Shown here: in pieces, positions 51,668 through 64,000 of the stretch | Numbering within the stretch: the first letter of the stretch is position 1 | Layout: every line of letters starts with the position of its first letter | Source: Physcomitrium patens | Taxonomy: Eukaryota; Streptophyta; Bryopsida; Funariales; Funariaceae | Assembly: GCF_000002425.4 (NCBI RefSeq) | Contig: NC_037269.1 | Location: 4,415,146 to 4,479,145, forward strand | Reading direction: 5' to 3' | Length of the DNA: 64,000 nucleotides | Program-made: the position numbers and the translations under genes | Notes under the pieces: model-generated | What the model was told of the DNA's origin: nothing | The model's database searches: none | What the model saw: only the letters and a program-made list of their open reading frames with translations

Positions 51668-54600
51668 GAGATTTAAAATGTATCGTATCAATTTGGATTG
51701 GTTTTGTCTTTAATAAATACGTTTATGAAAACTTAGGAGCTGTTGCCATTATTTGATTTTTTTCTTTCCATCCATATCTTTGTTCTTGACGATTTTTAAA
51801 TAATCGATTGTCACATGTAATGGCTTTAGCAATAAATTGTTCCAAAGATTTTGTCTTTGGCATTGTCAATAACAAGTCTTCGACATTATCCTTCAATCAT
51901 ATTGATTTTGATTGATAAGGGCTTTATCATTCTAATCTGTATCATAAGTGAGGTTTTGGAATTTAGTAGTATATATGGTGGTTGAGTGTGATTCTTGCCA
52001 TAAAGATAAGAGCTTGATCTTTATTACTTTTTTCAAATTATTTTCTTTGAATATGGTTGTAAATAATTTTAGAAATGAATTCAAATCATGAAGGACTTGC
52101 AAATCTTTTTTCATTAAAGAAACAAACCAAGAGAGATCACTTCTTGATAGAAGTACACCTATGAATGTGAGTTGAGTAATTCTATTGAAATATTGGAAAG
52201 GATGGAATCTTAAATAGAACTTAGCTTGTTGTAAAAATCTTCAAAATTTTGATCTTGTTCCATCAAACTTCTCAAACATAATAATTCTTGTCCCCATCAT
52301 ACTTGTAGAAGCAAAACTCCTTGGATTTGGTTGTGAAGTTAATCTACTTGCTTCCTTCAACTGTGACAAGAAGTTGTGTAATTGAAAGAAACAAGTAGAA
52401 CCACTTTACAACCAAATCCAAGGAATTTTGCTTCTATAAATATGACAAGGATAAGGATTAGTATGTCTGAAAAGTTTGATGGAACAAGATCAAAATTTTA
52501 TGGATTTGTGCAATAAGTCAAGTTCTATCTAAGGTTGCATCTTTTTCAATATATTGATGGATTTATTTAAGTTGGATTCATAGGGATATTTTTATGACGA
52601 AGTACTCTCTTTTGATTTGCATCTTTAATGAAAAAGGATTTGCAACTATTTTATGATTTGAATTCATTCTTAGAAGTATTTATGACAACATTTGGAAAAA
52701 GTGATTGAGAAAGAGTAATAGAGACCAAATTCTTATTTTTACAGCAAGAATCATAATTAGCCATCATATATGCTACTAAATTTTAAAATCTTGCTTGCGA
52801 CGTGGATTAGAATGACAAAGATCCTTATCAATTAATTTCAATATTGATTGAAGGATAATGTCAAAGATTTATTATTGATATTGCCAAAAGCAAAATCTTT
52901 GGAATAATTTATTGCTTAAATCATTGCATAGAAGAATCAATTATTTGAAAGACATCAAGAAAAAAGATATGACTAGAGAGGAATAAATCAAATAATGATG
53001 GCAACTCCAAAGTTTTCATAAACACATTCATCAAGACTACAATTGATACAAATTGATATAATATGTTTTAAACTCCTCATGGAGTAGAAAAAGACTTGAC
53101 AATATCAAGAGAGCTTATGCTTATATTGTAGAGAAGCTAAATACACTCCAAAGAGATAATGCAACCACAAAATGAGAAGCATGGTTGCCAAAGAAGATGA
53201 GGTATTAAAAAACGAGTTTCTTCAACTACAATAGGGATCATGTTGTTGAAATCTTACATAACTCTTAGTAAAGATTCTATTCTCTCTTTAGATCCCCCAT
53301 CTTATTTTACAATAGAAGTTTATTTAGGACCAAAAAATCACAAAGTCTTAGCTTTGTTAGATTTAGGAGCCTCAATTTATTTCATAGACAAAGATTTTGT
53401 CAAAAAATAAGAAATATTGTTAATTAAAAAAACTAAATCCGTACATGTAGAAGTCATAGATGGTCATTTGCTATATTTTAGAGATATTATTTATAAGAGT
53501 GTTCTTTTAGATGTAGCAATTAAAGATTATAATAGCATAGTAATATTTAATATCATAAGATCTCCATTCAATCTAATTAATTTAGGATTACCTTGATTAA
53601 AAAGAATATAATCTTCATATAGATTGGATTTCTTGTAATCTTAATTTTTTTCATAGTTTAAACTAAATTTTTTTTAGTCAAATAGAAATACATAAGTCTA
53701 GTATATCCAAATCTTTATTGATAGGTGCAAGAGCTTTTATGCATGTTGCGAAAAAAAGATTATCTTTTGCTTTATATGCCATGCTTATTTTTGATGGTGA
53801 GAAGACATCAAGTAGTATTCCTAATCAATATTAAGATTTTTAAGACGTTTTTGAAAAAAAAATATATATATATTCTTCAAAAGGATTGTCTTTATGATTG
53901 TTCAATTGAACTTCATGAAAGAATTCAACCACCATTTGGACTAATCTATAGCCTATCACAAAATAAGTTGGCTATATACAATGAATACATTGATGAGAAC
54001 TTGGCTAAGAATTTCATACATCATTCTAAATGTCTAATCAAAGCTCCTATCTTATTTGTGAAGAAAAAAGATGGATTTCTATGGATGTGTGTGGACTATC
54101 CATGACTCAACAAGATCACAATAAAAAATAGGTATCCTCCATCTTTAATTTCAAGACTTCTTGATCAACTCAATCAAATAAAGATCTATACAAAAATAAA
54201 TCTATGAGGAGCATATAATTTGGTATGCATTAAAGAAAGAGATGAATAAAAAAACTATATTTCAAACTAAGTATGGATATTTTGAATATAATGTCATACC
54301 TATTGGATTCACAAATACACTAGCTACTTTTTAACATCTAATGAATGATGTCTTTTGTGAATTTTTTGATGATTTTTTTGTTTGTAATTTGAACATCTTA
54401 ATCTATTCTAAAAATATAAAAGAGTATGAAGTTTATATTTGTCATGTATTATAAAAACTTAGAGATGCAAGATTATATGCCAAGTTAGAAAAGTCTATAT
54501 TCCACACTATTCAAGTTGACTTCTTAAGATACATTATTTTCAAAAATGAGCTAATGATGGATCCAAAGAAAGTCGAAACTATCTTGGATTGGAAGATTTC

Positions 54601-57123
54601 AAAAATAGTAAGAGACATGCTATGCTTTTTGGGCTTTGCCAATTACTATCAAATCTTCATTAAGAATTTTTCTCAAGTTGTTGCTTCACACATATGTTTG
54701 ATTTATAGAGACAAAGTTGAGTGGAGTAAAGAAGCCAAAGCATTATTTGATGCTTTAAAAAAAGAGTTTATTTTTATACCAATCTTATATTGTATTGACT
54801 TCTTCAAGTTATTTTTCATAAAAACAAATGTATTTGACTTTGTCTTAAATATAGTATTATGATAAATAGGAACAAATGATAAACTCCATTTAGTAGTTTT
54901 TTATTTTAATTTTTTTTAGCAACTAAGATTAACTATGGCATCTACGATAAAGAGCTCCTTATAATTATAGATTCATTTCAAAATAACATCATTATTTAGA
55001 AGGTGCCTTAAATCTAGTCATCATATATTCAAATCACAAGAACCTCAAGTATTTCATGTCCACATGTATTTTGGATCTTTGCTAAGCTCATTAGAGCATG
55101 TCTTTATGAAGATTTGATTTTAAGATCACTTATCAACTTAAAAAACAATAAGATTTGTCAGACGTCCTTTCTAGACATTCTTATCTTGTATCAAAAGAAG
55201 GAGATGTATTTTTTTTATCAACAAAGAATAATTCTCTTGAAGTTGGAGTATTTTCTCCTTTGAGCAATAAAATCAATATTGTCTATTTATTTAACTTTTA
55301 TTAAGTAAATTCAATCAAGTATGTCCTTTGATCCTCTTATTGATGATATCAAAAATAATTCTTTTAAGTTTTATAATACTTTCAAGTTTAGATTCAAGAA
55401 CAACCTATTTTATTTTGAAGGACGATTATACATTCTAGAAGGTGGGACACGATTGCATATTCTTCAAATTCATCATGACTTTGTAGTAGTTTAACATTTT
55501 GGATATATCAAGACTTTGGAACTAATATTGAGAGATTTTTGGGGGCCTCAAATTTGAAAGGTAGTCAAAGACTTCGTACAATCATGTGATACTTGTTCAA
55601 GATTTAAAACTCCTTGCCATCAATTTTATGAGATTTTTTAGCCATTAACTATTTTAGAACAACCATGGTCTTCCATTTCTATGGATTTTATGACAAATCT
55701 TATAGTCTTGAATTCATATGATTCTATATTTGTGGTAGTAGATCATTTTATAAAGATGATTTATTTTTTACTATGTACAAAATATATTACAAGTGAAGAA
55801 ATGACTAAATTTTTTCTTAACAATATCTATCGCTATCATAGATTGTTTAAAGATATTATATTGGATAGGGGGACTTAATTTATATCAAGATTTTGGAAAA
55901 TCCTTTTCAAGATTTTAAAGGTGGATATGAAGCTTTCATTGGCTTTTTATCTTTAAATTGATGGGCAAATGAAACAAGTGAATAAAGTTTTGAAGCAGTA
56001 CTTAAGATGTACCATTAACTATCAACAAGATGATTGGACAATTCTTTTACTATTGGCAAAGTTTACATACAATAGTTTGATATATTCATCCATTTAAAAA
56101 ATACCTTTCTTTGCCAATTATGGTTATTATCCACAACTTGATACTTTTGACTTTTCAAAAGTTAATAATCCTATGGCAAAAGATTTAAAAAATTGTTTGT
56201 CAAAGTTACATGCAATAATGAAGGCATAATTAAAAAAAGCTCAAAAATGATAAAAGATTAATGTAGATGCTTATTACAAGGAACAACCACAATTCAACAT
56301 AAGTGATAAGATATGGTTACTTTGTCACAATATCAAGATTGCTTGTTATTGTGATAGATTAGACTATTATAGGCTTAGACCTTTTTCTATAAGTAAATAA
56401 GTCAATTCTATTGTTTATCGATTATATCTATCGAAGTCTATAAAGATCCACCTTATATTTTATATATTTATTTTTGAGCCATCTAAGATAATGAATATCT
56501 TGGAAAAAAAACAAATATCACTTTTTTATATAGAAATAGATAGTAATCAAGAGTTCAAGGTAGAAGAAGTCTTAAATTCAAGATAGTATCAAAATAGGTT
56601 AGAATATCTTGTTCATTGGTGGCGATATGATATTACTGAATGCACATGTGAACTAACAAAAAATCTTACAAATGAAGTAAAGAGAATTGAAGCTTTTCAT
56701 TAACGACATCCATCAAAACTAAGATGAAGAATTACAAATCTTTGCTATAAAAGAAATAAGATCAAAGGAAGATAATACTTTACTTTCTATCCTTCTTTGT
56801 AGCTTTTATATATTTATAATGCTAAACAGATAGAGAACCAACAATCAACAGATTCAACTCAAGAACTTTCATTTGCTGATTTATCAAAGAAGACATTATA
56901 ATTGTCACAACCTTCAAGATGACGTAATTGAGATGAAGATCTTGAAGAATGACATGTCCTTTCTCAAACAGATAGCAAGATACAACATGTTTGATATTAC
57001 GTCCTTGGAAAAGACTTTCAATGTTTGATGATTTTATTAGAGATAAGAACAAATCATGATGGTATTTCAAATGTTTCATTTGAAGGAAGTTATGAAGGTC
57101 TCAATAATAATCAAATAACATGG

Positions 57124-59186
57124 TGTCATGATGTAATATGACTAATAGGTAAAAGAATGTAGAAATTATTATAATGTAAGAGATCTTAGTTCAAAGTATT
57201 AGAGCAAATTATCTTAAAAATATAGTTAATAGTCAAAAGGTAGTAAAATTAAAAGGTACTAATGCTGCCTTTTAAAAAGGTGACTTCTACTTACTTTGTA
57301 GGACCATAAATAAGGCAAAACAAAGTAGATTGGAAAAATAAATGATATAAGCATCTTAAAAATGAAATTAAGAGTAAATTCTAGCAAAATTTATTTAGAA
57401 AAACTAGATATTGATACCTGGAGAGGGCTGGTTATGAACCAACATCAAAATCAGACCCTGAGGCACAAAATTGAGTCTCGACAACACCTCCAGAGTTCTT
57501 TTGCAAATCAAAGAGTGGAATTTGATAGCAGATTGAATAAGGTTTCTATAAGCATTGGTCTTGGTTGATTTGGAGTTGTTATGACTTTGTAAGAGCTTTA
57601 CAAAGTTAAGATTGTTTTTGAATGACTTGGATTTTGTGAAATAAAATAGGATTGATGTTTCTAGTGATTTCAAGAGTTTTGTAATAGATCTATGCTTGAA
57701 ATTTTGTAGGTTAATGGTCATAGTTGTGTTTAATATGTTTTGTGAATCTAAGCTTGATTTAATAGTTGAATTGAGGATTATTGAGGTTTAAGTGAGTCAA
57801 GGTCTAAAAAAATAGAATTTTAGGTCTAGTGAGGGTTTTTAAGATTTCTTGCAATCTACTAGTTGGATTGGAGTTAAATTTATGTAAAAGGATATTAGAC
57901 TTGTTTTTTTATATATATGAGAATTTTAAAATCAATCAAACGATGTAAAAGAGAGATATTGGCTCTGGGAAATTGGTATCAAGGTTGGAGAAAGAGGCCA
58001 GCCAATACCCAAGCACGTTTTTGAGGTTATCGTCTATTTGGTAATTTCGATCATTTTCAAAAAATTTGTGCTTATTTTCAACTTAATTTTTAAAAAGTGT
58101 GAAAAATTTGAGTTAAGATCAATGGTTCATTCATTAATTATTGAGGTTTAATTCTATTATAGAAATTACTAGGATTTTGTTAGGATTTGATTTAGGATTT
58201 GGATTTGGTTAGGATTTGGTTAAGATTTGATTTAGAATTAGGATTTGGTTAGGATTTGAGTTAGGATTTGAGTTAGGATTTAGGATTAGGATTAGGATTT
58301 GATTAGGATTTGATTTAAGATTAAGGTTTGATTAAAATTTGGTTAGGATTTGAGTTTGATTTAGGATTAAAGTTGGATTTAGGATTTGATTAGTGTTTGA
58401 TTTAGGATTAAAGTTTACTTAGGATTTGATTTAAGATTAGGATTTGGTTAGGATTTGATTTAGGGTTAAAGTTTGATTAGGGTTTGGTTAGGATTTGATT
58501 TAGGATTAGGATTTGGTTTAGGGTTTAGGATTTGATTAGGATTTGATTTAGGATTAGGATTTGGTTTAGGGTTTAGGATTTGATTAGGATTTGATTTAGG
58601 ATTAAGGTTTGATTAGGATTTGATTTAAGATTAGGATTTGGTTAGGATTTGGTTTAAGGTTTAGCATTAGGATTAGGGTTTGATTTAGGATTAAGGTTTG
58701 ATTAGGATTTGATTTAGAATTAGGATTTGATTAGGATTTGGTTTAGGATTTGAATTATGGTTAGAATTTAGGATTTGGTTAAGATTTGATTTAGGATTTG
58801 GTTAAGATTTGATTTAGGATTAAGGTTTGATTAGGATTTGATCAGGATTTGATTTAGGATTTAGGATTTTATTTGAGATTGTTTAGGATTTAAGATTTGG
58901 TTAGTTTTTGGCTTAAAGTTTGAATGAAGTAAAATTTTAACTAGGATTAAATTAAGATTGAATTGAGATATATTTGAAATATGTTTGTAATTATTCTAAT
59001 ATTTCTTTAAGATTTTCTATTGTTTCTTTAGAATTCCTTTGAAGTTTCTCTGAATTTGATTAAAGCTTGTTTAGCATTGTTAGTGTTCTATTAGAATTAG
59101 GATTTTATTGTTGCAATTTCCATTCTACCTTCTACAGCCAAGTGTCCGAAGCATTTTCAAGCAAGTCTTCACGTATTACAAAAACA
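57124..59186 (+). mobile_element. Inserted LTR-like unit with telomere-like degenerate array (copy 2)
   Basis: Starts TGTCATGATG, ends CAAAAACA, and is flanked by ATGG on both sides (57120-57123 and 59187-59190). Removing it in the mind joins the gypsy tail exactly where the element at 45255-51667 is continuous, so the borders are firm. It aligns from end to end with the unit at 6930-8481. It has no protein. A primer-site-like line, TTGGTATCAAGGTTGGAG, lies near 57972. About 58150-58900 is an array of variants of TTTAGGATTTGATTAGGATT. TG...CA ends and a short duplication make a solo LTR of a different family the best reading; a non-autonomous LTR element is the alternative. Confidence 0.7.
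58150..58900 (+). repeat. Degenerate GGATTTG/TTTAGG tandem array
   Basis: Dozens of short units such as GGATTTGATTTA, GGATTAGGATTTGG and GGTTTAGGGTTTAGG follow one another without strict period. The word TTTAGGG occurs a few times and recalls the plant telomere repeat, but the array lies inside the LTR-like unit and is shared with its other copy (about 7960-8400, shorter and more AT-rich), so it is part of that element. Confidence 0.85.
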
Positions 59187-59357
59187 ATGGTCTTTTTGCT
59201 CTAGTATTGAATACTATCAATGGTTCAAAGGACCTATCAACCATCTTTGAAGAAAACAAAGATTAGAATATTTAGCAAATATAATTTGTCACATCTTTGA
59301 TTTCTTCAATATATGAAGATTGCTCCTTGTGGAATTCATTTCTAAAAGGAGACATAA

Positions 59358-59886
59358 TGTCATGGATATGCATACATGTTCTAGTAAACACCTATATGAT
59401 TAAGTAGAAGTATATAAAAATATAATAATTTCATAATACCTTCTAAAGAAGCTTCTTATAAGCTTCATAGACATTATTTAGACTTAATATATACTTGTAG
59501 TTGATTGGTAGACTAGAAACTTAGTCAATAAGTTAACCACGTCTTTGTAGCTTGTGGAACAAGCTAACTATGTGGATTACATATAGAAAACTTGCCTTGC
59601 AAGTTAAGATATGTGTCTTACAAAGTAAACACATTTTAGAGGTCCTATAAGACATTGCCACATAGTTCCTAATTAAGAGTATATATGGAGGCAAGAGTGA
59701 AGCCTTCTTCACTCTTGTTAATTCCTTTCTAATTCTTAGTCTTATTTTAAGACTTTCTAGTCTCTTTATTTTTGGCAATAGCCATTCTAGTTCAATAATA
59801 TATCATTTTTGAGTGACTTTCTAGTTCTTTTCAGTATCACAAGAGTATATTAAAGATTTCTTTTTTTGAGATTCATCTCGTTGACA
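59358..59886 (+). repeat. 3' LTR of the plus-strand gypsy fossil
   Basis: 529 bases, beginning TGTCATGGATATG after a purine-rich tract and ending TTGACA. Clearly related to the LTRs at 45255 and 51120 in reverse complement, and to 12272-12756 in the same sense. Confidence 0.8.
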
Positions 59887-62800
59887 TACTAATGCAAGAA
59901 GATTATCTTGATATTTAATGATTATTGATGTCTTTATAACTTCTTTCAAAAAAAATATTTGGAATAATTTTAAGACTAGTTTCTACTTCCAATTATATCA
60001 TAAAATATTAAAAATCTCTTATAAAGTTATAATACTAAACACATTGTATTTCACCATCTATCTAAAAAAAAGATATATTGTTCTTAAGAGTCTTCATGTC
60101 TATTATGTTGTCTTGAAGGCTATAATAATTTCCATATTTTGACTAATAACTTGGAAAATAATAGCTCTTGAATTGAATTTGCTAGTTATTAATTCTTCAT
60201 CTTTTTAGCACCATGAATACAAAAAATCTACAAATAAGTATAAAAAATAGAATATAATATTTATTAAATCTTATTTTATTTATAGCAAGAAAGTACTTAA
60301 TTATTTATTTTGATTTTAATAGATGTCATTAATGAAAAGCATTAATTTTTTTTTATGTATTAAAAAAAATTCTTTGCTAGCTTCTACATGCATTCATTAA
60401 TATCACATCATGTCAATGTTTAAGATCTTTTAACCTATTTTAGTTTTGTTTTGAGTCTTAGACTTCTTAAACCTCAAATTCTTAATTATTGTTCATTTTT
60501 ATAAAAAAAATAGCATTTTTCTTCTTCATAATACATCCATTATTTTATTTGGTTCAAAATGGATACATAGAATATAAAGTAGATCTTCATAGACTTAGAT
60601 AGGTATAATTAATAAGTAATTAGATTTATTAGTTTATAAATAGGAAATGATTAAAATCTATAATAATCCAACTTGTCATAAGAGCAATTAGTCTTGATAT
60701 TATAACAAAATAATCATACTTTCTTGTCAACATGGAATTAAAGTTATTCCTTATAATAGGCATCTTTCTTGATCTTTTGTCATTCTTGAGATTCTTTTAA
60801 TTGTGCTTTCATTGTTATAGGTAGCTTTAATAAAAAAATTGCCAAATCTCCCATAATATGATTATTAACTTTTAAGAAGTCAAAAATATTAAGTTTTAGA
60901 TGATAGCCATAATTAAAAAAAATAAATTTATTGAATAGGAGAGTGTATTATGTTATTATATGCAAACTTTGTTAATAATAAAAAAATATATTTATCTTGA
61001 TGGTAATTGATAGTACATCTCAAATATTGTTTCAAAACTAAATTCATGCTTTATATTTTGGAACATATAAGCGTTCTTTAAAATAAAGTATACTATTCAT
61101 GAATTCAAACTTAGAAATATTATGAGATTTATATAGATTATTCTTAATATCAAGAGTACAAGAATGTCAGGACATACTTGATTAACCTTGATTAAAGAAG
61201 CTTGAATTAATAATCAATGTTTATTTCATTGCTTGAAGATGAAATTCCTTTGGCTTCAAAAAAATTCTTTGTCATTGATAAAAAAAAATATATTTCTTTC
61301 TTTTGGTCTAAAATAAAAACATCTAAAAAAGGCGTTTAACAAAGCTTGTTATTTTCTTGATTGATGAGTATTATTGAATTGAAATCTTCATAAAGACATA
61401 CTCCAACAAATTTGGAAAAAATTTAAAACACATATTGATATGAAATATTTGAAGTTCTTGTGATATGTATAAAAGATCATCAAACTTGAAGTGCCATTTA
61501 GATAATGGCATCATTCTTTCATCATATGACAATCATTTCAAATCCATCATATGACTATCATTTTAAATAATTTTTTCTAAGAAATCAACTTCAATTGTGT
61601 AAATTATACATTTCTTTATGTTAATGTATAGTCTTCCTTCTTTAAATTTTTGTAACACTTAATAAACATGAAATTCATGCTTTTATGTATTCTTAGAGTA
61701 AATAAAAATTATATCTAAATAATATATAAAAAATTCATCTAAAAATTCTTAATAAACATCATTCATAAGATGTTAAAAAGAAATTGATACATATGTGAGT
61801 CAAAAAAGCATGATGGTATATTTAAAATATCTATACCTGATTATAAATAAAAATTTATATTTATTCTCTTTTTTAATATATATTAGATTTTTTTTACTCA
61901 TTATAGATCTATTTTTATATGGATCTTTTCTTAATTCAATTATTCAAAAAGTCTTGATATCAAAGATAGAAGAAATCTATTTTTAATAATGATCATTTAG
62001 AGTCATTGACAATTCATATATATATTGGCATTGATTTGTCATTTTTTTTTTCAAATAAGATAGGAGCTCGTGTTAAAGATTTTGAATGGTATATAAAGTT
62101 TTTAGTAAGATTCTTGTTAATATATTCCTTGGATTCAGTCAACTCGTTTTGCAATAAGCTATAAATTGATCCAAATGGTAGTTGAATTCTTACTTGATAA
62201 TCAATTGAGTAATTATAAAAACAATGCTATAAAAGAATATTTATATTCTTCTTCTAAAAAATGTCTTGATAATCTTGGTATTGGCTTAAAATGATACTTG
62301 AAGTTTTTTATTGTAAAAAATAGATTTGGCATAAATAAAAAATATGAATCTTTTTTTATAAGACAAATGAAAGTTTTTGTACCTATCAATAAGAATTTGG
62401 TTCTATTGGACTTATGATTTTTACTTAGATAATAAAAATATGGATTATATTGTAGAAAAAATTAAGGTTATAAATTTTTTAGTTTATTCAAAGAATATAT
62501 ATTTTTAGCCATAATTAATCTAAAATAATTAGATTGAAAGGAGATTTAATAAAGTTAAATATTACTAAGCTATTATATCTATTAATTGCTATACTTTTAA
62601 AAATATACCACCTATAATTTTTACATATATAAGATTTTTTTTCTAAATTAAAAATATTTTATATTTTTCAACAAGGCCTTTGTTTATAAAAACAAGTTAA
62701 GACTCCTAAATCTAATAAGACAAACACTTTATAATATTTTGATCCTAAAAAAATATCTATTATAAATCAAGGTGTTGGATGTGAAGAGAGAATATGATCT

Positions 62801-64000
62801 TTATTGGTAGTTGTATAAGATTCTAGTAGCATAATTTCTATTGTAATTGGACAAACTTGTTTTTACAATACATTGTCTTATTTAGCAACCATGTTCTTTA
62901 TTTTGTGATTGTGTTACTTCTTTGGATATATTGAGCAATGTATATAAGTTCTCTATAATATAAGCATAATTCTTCTTCACAACTTCAAGTCTAAATTAGC
63001 TTAATGAAATATTTAAAATATATTGTATTAATTTGTCTAAATTTTGGCGTTGATGAATAAATTTCTAAAAATTTAGAAATTATTATCAGGACATGACTTA
63101 TTCTTCTTCATCCAAATCTTTATTCTTAGCATATTTCAAAAAGTTTATTATTACAAGCAATGGCTTAAACAAAAAATTGTTATAATAACTTTGCTTTTTG
63201 CATTATTATTAATAAGTCTTTGATATTATCTTTCAATCCATATCAAAATTTATTGATAAAGATTTTGTCATTCTAATCCATGTTGCAAGAAAGATTTTGG
63301 AATTCAATAATATATATAGTAACTAAACATGATTGTTACTATAAAAATAGAAGTTTTATATCTCCTTTTTTTTAATCACTTTCTTCAAATGCCACCATAT
63401 ATACTTTTAAGAATAAATTTAAATTATAAAATATTTGTAATTTTTTTTCTATCAAAGTTGCAAATCAAGAGAAAACACTTTCAAATAGAAATGTATCTAT
63501 GAATCCAACTTGAGTAAATCCATGAAGATATTGGAGAAGATTTAATTTTAGATAGAGCTTAACTTATTGTATAAATCTTTGACATTTTGATCTTATTCCA
63601 TTAAACTTCTTTGACATATTAAACCTTATTTCTCTCACACTTGTAGTAGTAAGGTTTTTTAAATTTAATTTTGAGATTGATATAAGTGCATAATTTTTTG
63701 ATGTAGATATTGAAATTAATTGTTGATTTTTTCAACAAGCATAGGAATAGTACTTTTATGATTAATATTGATAATATGTAAGATTTATACTCTAAAAGTG
63801 TTGATAAATTCCTAAAGATTTGTCATTTTTACAAATCTATTCTCACTTTAGCCTACTTTAGTAAACATAATTTTCTCTTCAATCTTTATAACTAACAACT
63901 TCAACAAATCTTCAAGTCAAATTAAATGAAGGTAATTTACAATCTTTCATATCAAAAAATAATTTCCACAAAGAAAGATAGTCTACTTTTTTGAAAGAAA
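59887..64000 (-). mobile_element. Decayed Ty3/gypsy chromovirus fossil, minus strand, runs off the window
   Basis: Aligns along its whole length with the element at 45255-51667 on the same strand, only far more AT-rich. Tail sequence lies at about 59900-60180, chromodomain and GPY-like end at about 60400-60700, integrase near 60750-61150, RNase H near 61350-61550, reverse transcriptase at about 61600-62170, protease at about 62300-62860 and gag from about 62900 to the window end. Its own 3' LTR is missing where the plus-strand copy abuts it. Very many breaks; among the oldest grade here. Confidence 0.75.

Larger units (their letters stand above)
44008..52365 (-). mobile_element. Older Ty3/gypsy chromovirus fossil, split by a younger one
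   Basis: Left part 44008-45254 covers reverse transcriptase (about 44010-44350), protease and the end of gag. Right part 51668-52365 continues gag from the very next base of the target. Between them sits the complete element at 45255-51667. No integrase, RNase H or LTR of its own is left at the low end, where it stops in reverse transcriptase beside rearranged LTR pieces and a 35-base T run (about 44051-44085). At the high end it stops in gag, facing the plus-strand copy. Broken, with many breaks; it must be older than the element inside it. Confidence 0.75.
52366..59886 (+). mobile_element. Plus-strand Ty3/gypsy chromovirus fossil with an inserted unit
   Basis: Parts in order are gag (about 52366-53250), protease (about 53280-53650), reverse transcriptase (about 53950-54650), RNase H (about 54700-55050), integrase (about 55430-56250), GPY-like end (about 56300-56520), chromodomain (about 56560-56700), tail to 57123, the inserted unit 57124-59186, the rest of the tail, a polypurine tract near 59345 and a 3' LTR at 59358-59886. 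There is no 5' LTR; the copy starts inside gag, head to head with the older minus-strand element. Broken, with many breaks, and AT-shifted relative to the element at 45255-51667. Confidence 0.8.

Noticed and set aside
58150-58900. An interstitial telomere tract
   Set aside because: TTTAGGG occurs only sporadically, units are irregular, and the array lies inside an inserted unit that is repeated at 6930-8481.

Overview
The window looks like nuclear DNA of a land plant, most likely a bryophyte such as a moss of the Physcomitrium type. That is an inference from plant-type intron-containing genes, very AT-rich gene-free DNA and a crowd of chromodomain Ty3/gypsy fossils; no single feature fixes the species. 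Host genes sit in three GC-richer islands. The rest is AT-rich and largely made of decayed transposable elements.

Layout. 1-1.7 kb: a badly decayed gypsy copy on the minus strand, then featureless AT-rich DNA. 3.2-4.5 kb: a four-exon phi-class glutathione S-transferase gene (minus). 6.9-12.8 kb: a decayed gypsy copy (plus) carrying an inserted 1.55-kb LTR-like unit. 13.1-14.3 kb: an inverted copy of the GST promoter, exon 1, intron 1 and start of exon 2; a 947-base core is identical to the original while the flanks have diverged. 14.5-18.2 kb: AT-rich DNA. 18.5-20.4 kb: a three-exon gene (minus) for a type II membrane protein of a plant family with a glycosyltransferase-like look. 23.7-25.6 kb: relics of a coiled-coil gene and of a histone H3 gene. 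26.3-28.0 kb: a small MITE and, next to it, a complete Tc1-like (DD34E) transposon with perfect 33-base inverted ends and two in-frame stops. 30.7-32.0 kb: an intronless PRP38-type splicing factor (minus). 34.2-35.7 kb: five intact 3' exons of SRP54 (minus) with the 5' half of the gene missing. 37.3-40.4 kb: a five-exon DHHC palmitoyltransferase (plus). 43.4-64 kb: a nest of gypsy chromovirus fossils.

The gypsy nest. An older minus-strand element (about 44.0-52.4 kb) is split by a younger full-length one (45255-51667) with 548-base LTRs and a GAGAT target duplication. A plus-strand copy (52.4-59.9 kb) abuts the old one head to head in gag and itself carries a 2.06-kb TG...CA unit with a telomere-like degenerate repeat array. 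A third, minus-strand copy runs from 59.9 kb past the window end. All are broken.

The host genes serve separate housekeeping roles (glutathione chemistry, splicing, protein targeting, protein lipidation) and form no operon or shared pathway. I see no clear novel multi-gene system. The most unusual points are the inverted GST duplication with an apparent gene-conversion tract, the DD34E Tc1 element in a plant-like genome, the repeated LTR-like unit with a telomere-like array, and the 5'-truncated SRP54 and divergent H3 relics.
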